64,000 nucleotides of DNA, from positions 1 to 64,000 of the forward strand of contig DF241645.1 in assembly GCA_000507305.1 (NCBI GenBank), read 5' to 3'. The translations under genes were made by a program, and so were the position numbers. The notes under the pieces were generated by a model. That model did no database searches. It saw only the letters and a list, made by a program, of their open reading frames with translations, and was not told where the DNA came from. Every line of letters begins with the position of its first letter. Position 1 is the stretch's first letter. Of this stretch, positions 22,712 to 33,789 are shown piece after piece. The DNA is from Breviolum minutum Mf 1.05b.01. Its lineage: Eukaryota > Sar > Dinophyceae > Suessiales > Symbiodiniaceae.

Positions 22712-23306
22712 GACCGTGGTGGCTGGTGGCCCTCTTAAGGGATCCACTTTTGATAGCATTAGCCCAGAACGCTTGCAGAAGGTTGCTAAGAGATACTCAG
22801 GTGATCCTGCACTAGTCAAATTTGCACGTGCATATGGTATCTTGAGTGAATTAGAAGTGGGGGAACCGGCACCTTGTGTTCCTGTAGTGCCAAAAGCGGC
22901 AACAGATCCAAACTTGAACAACAGGCATTGGGTCGTGGAATTCATCGTAAAAACCTTCAAGTGGATGTGGCTTCGTTTTTTCTGGGTCAAATGGCTTTTG
23001 CTGCTTGGAACTTTGGGTTTCTTGTTGAGACCAAGTGTGTCAACAGTGGTTGCAAAAGTGGTGGTAACAATGTCACGACTGGCTGTTCGCAGAATTGTGA
23101 ATCTGGTTGCAATGATCCTAGAAGGGTTATTGGCAGAGCTGATTTTACAGATGGATCGCTTGTCGCGTGAAGTGTTGCCAGAACGGATTGACGTTCCAGA
23201 AGTAGCACAAGCTTCATTCAATTTGGTGTCACACATTTTCTCTGGATGTTTTGGGGGGATGGTAACGCTTTTAGCACTGACAAGACGTCAACCCATTCAG
23301 GCATGA
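22683..23306 (+). CDS. Retroelement ORF5: small membrane protein, unknown
   Basis: This 207-residue frame begins inside the last 29 bases of the recombinase gene in another frame. The N-terminal half is soluble-looking (KGSTFDSISPERLQKVAKRY). It is followed by an aromatic hydrophobic segment (WLRFFWVKWLLLLGTLGFLL, about residues 98-117), a second apolar stretch (VVAKVVVTM to VNLVAMILEGLLAELIL) and a third near the C-terminus (SGCFGGMVTLLALT). No family is recognised. The composition is unlike a chance frame and the ORF is intact. An envelope-like or membrane-targeting role is possible, but nothing visible proves it. Confidence 0.65.
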   Translation: MQNLVAKHGKTVVAGGPLKGSTFDSISPERLQKVAKRYSGDPALVKFARAYGILSELEVGEPAPCVPVVPKAATDPNLNNRHWVVEFIVKTFKWMWLRFFWVKWLLLLGTLGFLLRPSVSTVVAKVVVTMSRLAVRRIVNLVAMILEGLLAELILQMDRLSREVLPERIDVPEVAQASFNLVSHIFSGCFGGMVTLLALTRRQPIQA

Positions 23307-23583
23307 CATCGCCTTTGGGATGTTGCAGCTTCATTCTTCGCTGCTCCACCTCCACCCCTCCTCTCACCTTCTGGTGGGATTGGAGTTCCAATTATCCAGA
23401 TTTGGCTTGAGTGCACTCTTCGTTTGTTGGTATGTGTTTCAAATCCACGACAATGCATTCGATGAAGTGTCGTAGCTTGAAATGGCTGCCTTAGGCAGCA
23501 CACCAAACCCGCTTGACGCCTCTTTGCATGTGAAAAAATGGTGTCTGCGGTTCTATCGAGTGCATTGAGCTAAGAGTGTCATG
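23307..23583 (+). other. Retroelement 3' non-coding end
   Basis: Pyrimidine-rich sequence follows ORF5 and closes with the terminal inverted repeat at 23573-23583. No poly(A) tract is present at the junction, which agrees with recombinase-mediated rather than target-primed insertion. Confidence 0.6.
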
Positions 23584-23652
23584 TAAATATCCCATTATTT
23601 ACAGGGTTTCATATAAGTCAGATGGTGCAGGATTTCTTCCATCAATAGTAGC
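23584..23652 (+). mobile_element. MITE family A copy 2, right half
   Basis: It resumes the family sequence (TAAATATCCC, ATTTACAGGGTTT) and ends with GATTTCTTCCATCAATAGTA, the inverted repeat of the left half at 16221. Together with that half it makes a complete element of about 110-120 bp. Confidence 0.85.
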
Positions 23653-25480
23653 AACACCAACACACCCTCATGATACCGACACTGTTTCATGAATCTCATG
23701 TATGTCCATCATCGACTCATGGTAACATATGGCAATCATGTTCAATGAAATATGACCTTATGGACCTATTGTGGCCATGTGTTTCATGTGGACCTGCAAA
23801 GGACCTGCAATCACCCACCAAGGTTCGTCAGTTCGCACCTTCGACATTTCAACCACCCTCTCGTCGGTGATGCAGGCAGCTTCAGTGTGGTGAGAAACAA
23901 TTGGGTCATCGAGGGCTAAAGTATTAGGTTTGATAATGTAGACAGTCTGTAATGATATATTCGGATTAGTTATACAAATTAAAAGTTCATTTTATATAAT
24001 AGCGGTCTTGTGATCACGTGATGAAATATGGTCTTGCAAAACAGGACAGGCGCATCCGGCAGAAGACCGAGACGCACTGCAGTGCTGCGCCACTGTTGGG
24101 TAATTCACAACCAGCGTTTTTGACATTGCTTGCAGTAGATTCACACCACTTTCTTTAACAAAAACATATACGTTTTTACTGGCCACTTCACAACATCATA
24201 TCATAATCTTTGTGAATATTCCCAAAAGTCATGCAGTTCGGCTAAATGTCCTTAGAACTTATTGTAGCTTGAAGGTGTGAGTGGTGTGGCTGTCCTGTAC
24301 AGTCAGCCGCTGAGTTATTTTCGGGAAACTTAAACTCAACGGTTTTTTTTTGATGCATTGTGGACATGCTCCAAGCATGGTTTCACTGCGTCGGGGCAGC
24401 AGAATTATAATGTGAAAAGGTCAATATTTTGCAGATTTGAGAGGGTTGCAGGTTGATTCTGGCAAAGTCAAAGCTTCAAGTAAATGATACGGTTGATGGG
24501 CAATATCCAACTACCCGGTTTTGTCCATCATGCGTGACATGAAAAGCATTTTGGCTTCAACAAGGAATCCTGATGAAACTTCACCGTAGCATTGACGATC
24601 TAGTCGAGTCAATCTCAATTTGGTGATATCTTCCAGTGTCAAGAGTCAAGTCCAATCTTCGAAATTTCAAAGAGAAGGTAGAGATCGGATCGAGATCTTT
24701 CCACAATTAGATCGTACATAGATCAGTTGAAAAAAATCCCGGTTCCAAAAAAAGACGGGGCCAACTTTGGAGGGAAACAAACTTCCAACAAAAAAACCGA
24801 TCAAAACCAGTGGATTGGTTGGGCGCCATGAAGCGATTTCGAGAACCTTTAGATTCATGGCCTGAAGCTCAGTGAAGGTCCTATAGGAATCGTCCCTAGA
24901 GATGCTGTTTTTAGTCATCCCGGATTTGGGAGTTCTCCAAACAACCCTTAGTATGGACCTTGAATCTGTGGCAGTTGCAGTGTATTTTGGGATAGCGGTG
25001 CTCATTGGAGATATTTAGACATAAAATCTGACTTGAGTTGTTGAAGTGCTTGCACTTTTTCAGCAACCTAGACTCATATACATCACACATGCGTTGTACT
25101 GTAGGCTGCACATGTTGTGATGTTAAAATCTTTTGCAGAGCAGCAACAACACGGCTATTTTGGCAACTTGACATGTCAGAGGAATCAAATTTGAATCGAC
25201 GACGTAGCTATGTCCTACCAGCTTTGCATTGTCACTTCAGACGCAGCTTGGTCAATCCCGGTATCACCCAGTAAATCAGACCAAGTTTCACTTCATTGAT
25301 CTGATTCTGAATTTGAATGACAAGACATATCAGACATATCACAAGTCAATCTGAAATTAACTGTCCTATACCCAAATAAACAACACATATATATATATAT
25401 ACACAGAAAATGGCTTAACTTCCTTTTGCCACAGTTTCTATTGGTTGATTTCCGGATGATGCGTTTCAAGGGGATTCGCC
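23653..25480. other. Intergenic or intronic region without a clear gene
   Basis: One possible helical exon lies near 24020-24090 (KQDRRIRQKTETH) and could be a late exon of the coiled-coil gene beyond the retroelement. Nothing else is supported. A TA repeat lies at 25389-25401. Confidence 0.35.
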
Positions 25481-28400
25481 ATGGCAGCCCGACTTCCAGC
25501 AGCGCTTCGCGACTTGGAAGCCGCCATCGACACCGAAAGCGACTTCGCGGTCTTGCGCGCCGTGCGGCAGCGCTTGACGGAGAGGTGTCCCGTTTTTTTG
25601 AATCCGCGAGGGGGGGGGGGCGAAATGTCTTCTGTGATTGTTTTGATTAGTTTATAATGATTAGTTTATGATATTATTTTGAATTCATGATGATTGTGGT
25701 GCCGAAAAAAAACAAACAAACAACTTTCATCGGCCACGAAGGCTGACAGCTCGTATTAATCAACTTGAAGCCTTTAAAGCACCTCTGCGGCAATGGTTGG
25801 TGAAGGATGAGGAGACACTGAGGGGCGGGGTGGTATAGGGGTGGTCGTTGGGTATGTCTATGTGCAATGCAGTCTTCTTGATGTCTTCTTGTCATTTGTA
25901 GTCTTAGTTTGTGTTGCCAAGCATGTTTTTCATCCTGTTCCTGTCAGGGCTTCCCTGTTTCAAAAGACAGAAACTAGATTTCGCTTCCTGCTGTCGTGGT
26001 CATGTTGGAGTTGGCTTTGCAAAGCCTAGCATTTGAGGCAAAGTAGCCTGTTTATTTGCAGAAATGCAAGAATTGTTCTACGCTGGGATCATGATTATTG
26101 TTAAATGTTAAACATACGTCACTGGTACGAACATTTTTGTGGCCAAATCATGTTTTGCACAGACAGATTAGCCCTAGTATTTCTATAGTGTTGCTGGGTC
26201 CATTTTTGGAGTCCGAAAATTTGGGTAACAGGCATTTGTCCACCCTGTGCATCTTGAGATTAAGGTCACCCTCTTTCGCCCCAGTGGAGAAAGTCGAGAG
26301 GTACCTGGTTGCCTTCCTGATGATCCCTTGCATTCCATCAGGGAGCATGCCTGCAGGCAGTGAAAAACAGCAGCCAACCTTGTGAAAAAGATGGATGAAA
26401 CTTCATGTCTTGGAGAGAGCAAGGTGATGCAAGGTGCATCAATTTTGACTTTGTTTTGTAACATGTTTCAGAGAGTTGAAAACTGCTGTGTTCTTTACAG
26501 TCGACAAAAACCAGCCATCTCAACTACTTTGAAGTACTTAGCTAATGCAAATTTGGACCGTTTGGACCGTTTTATTGTTTCCAGCGGTGCAGGGCATTTG
26601 GTCTCCCACGTGATTCAGTTCTTCTATGCAAAGGATCCAGACACTTCGGACGTCGTGAAATGCATATGTCGCTGGCAGATCTTGGAATCGGTCGAGAACC
26701 TCAGCCGGGAGCATGTTCATGAAAGCCCGAACGAAGCCAAACGTGGGTGAAAAAGGACGGTTGACAAAAGACGATCGAATCAGATAGACGCCATCCAATA
26801 CATTCTGTACCCCATATTAAGATACGCATATATTACACTCATTATAATATATATATATATATTTAAATGTGAGCGCATATCTATGCGTTAGTCAAATTTT
26901 CTTGTTCGGGCCTTGAATCTATACGTTTATTGCAGCACCATGAAACGGTTTGGTTTCTTGCAAAGGTCATGGCACAGAATTTACCTGTCTTCGTGATGCA
27001 TTATGTCGCAGGCTGGAAGATACGAAACATGTTTGAAGCAGTTGCTTTGAATCGGTGAGAAGAAGAAGCAATCCAAAAGCATACAATGTAAGATAGATTT
27101 CTTTACTACTAATTCTAAGATTTGCAACAGATACTCGTACAGTGACACTCGACCTAGCTTTGTGCATGGCCAAGTATGATCATTCATGGTGCCGCCCCGC
27201 AGGTACTGGCGATTTCGCATTGCAGAAGAAGCTTGTGAATGGGAAGCACTCATTTACAATATTGTGACTCGGCCTTGGTTCAAAACTGATTCAAGAATTG
27301 TGTCAAGTTTGTCATGATCTGTTTTGCTTACATTCTGCTTGATGACCAAGGAGCTGTATGACCAGTTCAATAACCAGATACTCTTTGATGGTGCCTCGGT
27401 TGCAGTTGCATGAAATACACCCACCACCAGTGCCTGTTTGAATCTTTTTCCGAATTTGTTTTAGCTATCATCTCTATAGAAAAGCGTCCTTGGGTGGATT
27501 TTGTCTATGACACCAGCATCTACACCAGGTATCGAAAGCATCACGTCCAATGGAGAACGAAATGGTGTCAACATTGCCCGAAATGCCTTTGATGGTCATC
27601 GTGAGACTTTCTGGGAGACCAGTTGCCAAAAAGAACGCCGTTGACAAAAGATGAAGAAAGTGATGGAATACTAGAACCTAAAACACCTTGATTCAATGAA
27701 TTGAGTGCCACTTTTGTTTGATTGAGTTTCACACCAAGTTCATAGACGATGGAAAACATCTTGAAGCGATACAGTAGCAACATCACAAGGATCAGATTCC
27801 AAGCTACTCAGCTAAGTTGTTTCTCAGGAGACACTCTTTGGTAGCGAAAAAATCGGTACCTACGTGACTTGTACCTTGAGCTACTCGGCGGACCTTGAAC
27901 TTGGAGAATCTCACACCACAGGTTTTTTCGGTTTTCTACAAGTGCCACAACTAGATTCGACAATTCTTGAAGTCATCTCTCCTTTTGTATGTTTATCCGA
28001 TTTATCCCTCATTTTTGGTTGAAACACACAAGACCTATCATGAAAGCCTTCAAGCAAGAAACCCACCAAGTTTTCAGGAGAACATGCGTCGATTCGACGT
28101 ATTCGCGTGAGGCAAGGCAATGCAGGACTTTTTTTTTGTGACATTTCAGCGGCGCTGCAAACGGTCGTCACTAGGATTGCGGCATTGGAGTTAAGCTGTT
28201 TGTTTTTGAAATGAAGGAGCCTTCATGCTTGGGGAACGAACAAAAAGACTGCTCCAATGACCTTTATTCAGGCTTAAGAATTATTGTAATTTGCCCAGAC
28301 TGGATTGTCTGATAAACATTAAGCAGGTCCCAAGAGGATCTGTCAAAATTCCTGGCAGGAAATGCGATCAAAGCCTTTGACGTGCTTTGCTCCGAGGACA

Positions 28401-30033
28401 GGGTGATAGGAAGAGTATGGTGCAGCTGATTGTGTCATTTCTCACAGAAAGTTCCAATTTTGGCTAATGAACCATACTGTTGATGGAAAAAATCCTACAC
28501 CAGTTGATATGGCAAATAAAAATATCCCATGATTTACAAGGTTTTATACATCCCAGGTGTTGCAGGATGTCTTCCATCAACAGTATGAACCAACATATCG
28601 AATTCACAAAAAAAATCTGCCACAAAAATATCATGCAGGTGACAAAGTCGTTACAGTAATGTTTACATTTTGAACAACACAGTGCTGTGAAGCCGCTTCG
28701 TGTTTGGCAGCTCCCAGCGGCTATCAGCCACTACCAGGATGGTGAAGAGTGGCTACTGCTGTGGACAGCCAGCAACCTTGGCCCTCATTGGAGCTCATCT
28801 TCAGCGCCGCAGGTTGGAACCATGCGATGGATGTCATGTCATGTCACCAGAAAACACCCTGGAAACCCTGGAGGATGAAGTGATACCCTGATGTGGCGGT
28901 GATGTTGGACGCTCCTCACCTCTGAATTTTGATGGTTTGTTTATCAGTTCTTGTTTATCAGACAGTCAATGCGGGTTTGGCAGCTAGAAAGTATTTCATC
29001 CAAATTGATTCCCAGACAGCCCCTTGTCCTCAACTCAGCGACAGGAACATCAAGAGACAACAATGAGACAACCGGCAAGAAAAAACGCAAACGGCAAAAA
29101 GCAAGCAACAAACCACAAAACAACTAAGATGCAGCAAGAAGAAGAAGGAGGATAATAAGAAGAAGAGCAACACCATCAACGACAAGTGACAAGAAGAAAC
29201 AACCTCAACAACACAAGCGGCAGCAACAAACAAACAAACAAACAAGCAAACAAACAAAACAAGAAAGAAAGAAAGAAAGAAAGAAGGAAGGAAGGAAGGA
29301 AGGAAGAAAAGAAAGAAATAAAGAAAGAAAGAAGGAAACAATCAAAGAAGCAATATCGAAGAAGCACAAAACAATACTCAGAATAAACTTCAAAGAGATA
29401 GCTAAACAGACAATAAACAACACACAGAAACCCGTTAAAAGATCACTAAAGAAGCAAACAACCGAACAAGCAAACAACCAACCAAACAGCAAGCATGGAC
29501 TGAGGGCCAGTAAGGTTTTAGAAGAGCCCACCTCAACAAGAATAGCAAGCAATTTCCCACCCTTGGTATCATATGGATCATGCGGAGTATGATGTATCTA
29601 AGTCTCCGGGTTATATGATTTTCGATTTCATGCTAGCAACTAAGATGCTTCCAACCAAACTCACAATTACCAAATATTTCTTGTTTGTAAAACGGGTTTT
29701 GGCTCTCAAAGGCTTCCTATAATTCACATCAATGATTAATGACTTGAAGTTTTTGAACTGATATTTGTGTGTGGGTTCCGGAAGTAATGAGGGTTCATCC
29801 TAGAAGTTTTCAAGATTCATAGTCTTATACGATTTTGTGTATAGTTCAAGCAGAGTTGCAACAATGAATTGGTTCGACAAACATCTGAGGTTCGACATCT
29901 TTCCAAACAAGACACTTTGGCTCCACGTGCGGAAGTGCTCCCATGGACCTCCTGGGGCGGAGGTGCGCGGTTGGATCTAGAATTTGTTCGTTTGGGGAGA
30001 AAGGCCGGGACTAAATTTCAAGGAACTGAATGA
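25481..30033 (+). CDS. Multi-exon gene of unknown function
   Basis: Exon 1 (25481-25584) starts in a good context (GCCATGG) and is GC-rich: MAARLPAALRDLEAAIDTE then FAVLRAVRQRLTER. It splices in phase to 25742-25833 (LTARINQLEAFKAPLRQW) and probably to 26063 onward (EMQELFYAGI) through a GC donor. Less certain exons lie near 26577-26750 (VIQFFYAKDPDTSDVVKC), 27200, 27500, 28160, 28330 and 28690. The last exon, 29851-30033, reads QSCNNELVRQTSEVRHLSKQ, then PWTSWGGGARLDLEF, and ends KFQGTE-stop. The N-terminal half is helical. I do not recognise the family, and several middle exons have two plausible frames. It could be two genes. Confidence 0.5.
28473..28587 (+). mobile_element. MITE family A, copy 3
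   Basis: The terminal inverted repeats are perfect at the tips (CATACTGTTGATGG and its complement CCATCAACAGTATG). The interior CACCAGTTGATATGG and AAATATCCC with TTTACA are shared with copies 1 and 2. It is complete and sits between candidate exons of the unknown gene. Confidence 0.88.
29222..29345 (+). repeat. Compound CAAA/GAAA/GGAA microsatellite
   Basis: Runs of CAAA, then GAAA, then GGAA, then impure GAAA, within a wider purine-rich stretch at 29030-29500. Frames on both strands here (Lys/Arg on +, Phe/Ser/Leu on -) reflect the repeat only. Confidence 0.92.
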
Positions 30034-33000
30034 AGTTGATTATGGATGATTGGGAGGCATTCAGATTTTTTTTTTGAGTGCTCAAATTTGGATGCTCCTG
30101 CAAGTGTTGCTGCCCATCAATGTGTGGAGGACTTTGTGTCCCGAAATGGAATCACATCGATGGTTCAAAAGCTGGTGGCTTTGGACATGTGGATTTTTCC
30201 TCGTAACTCAAATGATATCTAGGGAATCAGAGGGGATATTTTGCAATACCCAACTTGAGTTTAAGTCAAAATGCAAATCGCTTTCTCATCGTTTATCCAT
30301 AGCCATGGATAGAAGTTGTTCCCCCGTGAAGTCTTCTTGGAAAACATGAGATCACGGCCAGGTAACAGTGTTTCTCACAGCAATACGTAAGATTAAACAA
30401 GCAAAGCATCCACGGAAGGAATGGTTTGGCGACAAGTTCGTATAAGGAATTCTTTTGAACAGATTTCTCAACAGGACCATGGGAATTGGGAAATGCCTGC
30501 AGGTGTGACAGCGGTGCTCATGAACCTAGGGGCTCGGTCGAAACGGTGACCTTGTACGGCAAGACGAAGAAGTGAACGCTTGGTGCGAAAAAAAGAAGTG
30601 AAAAAACATGAAAATGGGGTGCTTCAGTTGGTGCTACACATCTACTCTGAACAAAAATTGTGAATTGGATTGGTTGCGAGGTCTATGAATTATATATATG
30701 AATTCCTCCCTGACAGCATCATTTTTTTCGACTGGATTTCTGGCAAAATGGCTGAGGTGCATGGAGTACAAGGCCATTCCCACCACGACGAGCTATAGAT
30801 GGCTTGATGCAGGGATTTCGCCAAAGGCACCTTGGAGTTGATCTTACATCTATGCTGGCGGCTGAGTTGTTCGGGATGCAATGAAGCAAGATAAGGATAC
30901 ATGTGTATATATATATATACGTGGATACCTATGAAGTAACCGATGATTTAATGATATTGGTCCAATATGAACACTGTTGATATTGTTAAGATACAGCTTC
31001 AATTCATAGAAGAAATATAGATTATGCATTGTGATATACATAGCGGCAGCAATTCATGCATCACTCGTTTCCCTATGGCACTTATTGACTCTTAAGTCTG
31101 AAACGTATCAGGTTGGCTGTCGCCAAACGCTCCAGAGAAACACGAGTTTCAACAAAGACTTGACTCAATTTCTATGAAATTTGTTGAAGACATCTGGAAA
31201 GGAAACAGCTTTCTTCTGGGTTAGAAACCTGGACAAACACTGTTGGGAAAAAAAGTTGAGTCCATCATTGAGGCGAAAGGCTGGAGTGCTCTACGTGGCA
31301 TTCTGGAACTCGTGTTGGGTATCACTGACCTCAGATTGGCAACCGAAAGCATTGGCAACGGAGATAGGTTTCAAATTGATTAAGATTTGGCTCAAACCTT
31401 CTATAGCTCCAAAGTGAATTGTAGCCAATGTCAGATGTTTTTTCAATATGTATCAGCTTAGACCTTTTGTGATTCCGAAATGAATCCACAATGCACAGTG
31501 GATAGCAGTTTGTTTTCAGGTGAAAGTGTACCTTGGCTAGGTCAAAGCTGCAAAATTTTGTTTTGGCATTTGTGAATATGTTGCAATCTCAGTCTTTCAT
31601 TGCCAGGCATTGCGTTGCTGGTGTTTCTCGTCCTGCTTGTGATTCCACTTGCTTTGTTTCTCACGTCCTTTGAAGTCTTGAGGGACTCTTGGTGGCATTT
31701 CTTCAGCATTTTCAGTTGTTTGTTTGTTTGACCTGACTTGATGAAATCTTTTTTTAGTGGAGAGGCCGACATTTCACCTAGCTTCACCAAGAATTTCAGG
31801 TACCTAAAATGGAGGTACTGACCTTATAAGGCTATTTTTGGGGTGGGTTTTCCCTAACATAAGCCTTACATACAGCCTATATAGGTGAGTACCTCCATTT
31901 CAGTTACCTGAAATGTTAGGTGATAGCTTTTCCGGTTTTGTACAAGTTTTGTTTGTTTTTTTCTCCAGTTTTTCTGAAGTGATCATTGATGAGGTATCAT
32001 TGACTTGTGTATACAGCACTCTCTGTCTATACATCTCTCTCACAAATCTTCAGAAAGCATTCTATCAGACGATCTCGACTAGAACCCCACGGATTTCCCC
32101 AATTCAAGCGTCACTTCTTCGCTTAACATACGCTCTTGACAGCTGCCAGCTCACTTTTCAGGAGCTTCTGGGCCTTGATCGGTCACGGCGACAGGAATCC
32201 ATCCAGGGAGAGGACCGTTTGGTTGGTTTGTTTGCCGATGGATGGCCCATGCCGAATTGAAATGACATCCATCCGTAGGAAAGCCAAGTTACTTTGGTAC
32301 TGCCTGGCACTTGTGCATATCTTTTTTGGCAACTTGGAATCTGGGCGATGAAGATTGCGGGTTAGTAATCAAGATTTGAGATGTGAGAGGTGGATCTAGC
32401 GCGCCTTTTTTTGAAGGAAGTTTTGCGAGGTAATATCAGTTTCCAACCACACCTTGGCATAGCAATATCTAGTGAACATTATGTATCATTATGTAATACT
32501 AGTATATGTTTAGGACTACGTATACATATATATATATACACACATACATATTATACCCCTGATGTTTCCTTCTCCCAGAGACTTTGCAGAAAGAGCACTT
32601 GATATTTGAATGCATTTGATGATTTTGATTCCTTTGAATTGAAGCTGAGGAATGATCCAATATATTTGTGAACATTTCGATACGAGAAATGCCAAACTTG
32701 TTCCTTGGCAACATGAGTCAACATGACCAGATTTCATCAAAGGCAACGCCTGTTAAGCGGCCCATGTCAGGCTGGTGTAAGCAGTGGGGCGATTTCTGCA
32801 GCGATGTTGTTGCAGATGGAAGAGAAACTTGGACTTGTTTTTGCGAGGTTGAGGTTCTAGAGATGTTTGCTTCTTTTGTTCAGAATGTAGATTAAGTTTA
32901 GATATGCTGCTATGTTTGGATCATTTTTTGTCATGATAAGACTGTTTTCTTGATTTATGACTCAATGTCTATAGTTTGTGGGTAGAACGGAGGTCTCGAG

Positions 33001-33170
33001 GGCTCACGATATGTTTCAAGGGCTGAGCAAGTTGGACCGCATGTTCTGTATTACTGTAATCTTGTTTAAACTGACAGCGAGCATATCAACTTTCATGATG
33101 AATATGATATAATGATAGAATACGATCATGTACGATATGTAATTAAATGATGATTTAGAAAGCAAAAAAG
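30034..33170. other. Region with scattered exon candidates
   Basis: Possible + strand exons, judged by composition and AG acceptors, are 30743-30790 (MAEVHGVQGHSHHDEL, a possible gene start), about 31112-31160 (RLAVAKRSRETRVSTK), 32161-32250 (ELLGLDRSRRQESIQGED) and about 32767-32850 (SSGAISAAMLLQMEEKLGLV). They may be upstream exons of the gene ending at 33606. TA repeats lie near 30907 and 32528. Confidence 0.35.
31793..31914. mobile_element. MITE family B
   Basis: Inverted repeats of about 38 bp at each end (TTTCAGGTACCTAAAATGGA against the complement of TCCATTTCAGTTACCTGAAA) bound a 122-bp non-coding unit. The arms diverge by only a few bases. No second copy is seen in the window. Confidence 0.85.
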
Positions 33171-33606
33171 ATGACAGCACGGCAGGATATCATGAAGAAC
33201 CAGTCACACACCCTCTGGATGCAAGCTGGAAAACATTATGCTCTGTATTTCCAAGGATTGGGGCAGCAGCTACGTCCTGTGACTCAAACAACTCAGGTGG
33301 AGAAGATGTTTGTTGAACATGGTTGACCTATTACAACATCATCAAACACCAGGTAACAAAAACCATATTTTTCAGGTTACTGGACATAGTATTCAAAAAT
33401 TGCAAACCAAAAAAGGACATAAGTGATGATTTTTGTTTTTGCAGAAATTTCACTTACTGCAAAGTGTTTTTTCTTTACCCAATGTTTTCAAGGCCCAGTT
33501 TGTCTTCAATAGAGGCCGTTGTGCAGCCGAAGCGGTGCGTAAGCGTGCGCATGAAATCTTCGCGATCATCGAAGAACGTGCCGAACTGAGTTCCAGCGCC
33601 AAATGA
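33171..33606 (+). CDS. 3' exons of an unknown gene
   Basis: Two exons, 33171-33296 and 33493-33606, join in phase 0 through a GT-AG intron whose acceptor is AAG|G. They read MTARQDIMKNQSHTLWMQAG, then ALYFQGLGQQLRPVTQTTQ, then AQFVFNRGRCAAEAVRKRAH and finally IIEERAELSSSAK-stop. The second exon is strongly helical. The ATG at 33171 could be the true start, giving 79 residues, or an internal Met of a longer gene with exons in 32.1-32.9 kb. No family is recognised. The reading is supported by clean phase and GC-rich composition against AT-rich flanks. Confidence 0.6.
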
Positions 33607-33789
33607 TTTTGGGTTGGAGGATAACTATTACAGAAATGATTGCTATAATTGCATGCAAGATGATTCATTCTACATAATTTTGTCTAATTTTCAGTGAATT
33701 TGCCTGACTAGCCCTAGTGTCACATGTGAAATATCGACAACCAACCAGTCTTCACATGTCTGAATTGTAGTGACGCTCAACTCTGTTAT

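Larger units (their letters stand above)
16272..23583 (+). mobile_element. DIRS-like tyrosine-recombinase retrotransposon, all ORFs open
   Basis: The element is about 7.3 kb. Its borders are defined by the interrupted MITE. Its ends carry short inverted repeats, CATGTCACTCT at 16280-16290 and AGAGTGTCATG at 23573-23583, with one mismatch. The heptamer TAAATAT flanks both sides (16265-16271 and 23584-23590) and may be a target duplication, or it may come from the MITE itself. The order is ORF1, Gag-like ORF2, RT/RNase H/methyltransferase-like ORF3, tyrosine recombinase ORF4 and a membrane-protein ORF5. DIRS elements are known to pair RT with a tyrosine recombinase instead of a DDE integrase. 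No frame contains a stop or frameshift that looks degenerative, so the copy may be young. Long split repeats typical of some DIRS elements were not seen. Confidence 0.9.

Noticed and set aside
22676..23236. 186-codon minus-strand ORF
   Set aside because: Shadow of ORF5; it has no hydrophobic or motif pattern of its own.
16272..23583. Crypton or LTR retrotransposon as identity of the element
   Set aside because: A Crypton would lack RT, and an LTR element would carry a DDE integrase and long terminal repeats. Here RT and a tyrosine recombinase occur together without long repeats.
29030..29552. Phe/Leu-rich minus-strand ORFs resembling membrane proteins
   Set aside because: Produced by the CAAA/GAAA microsatellite on the + strand.
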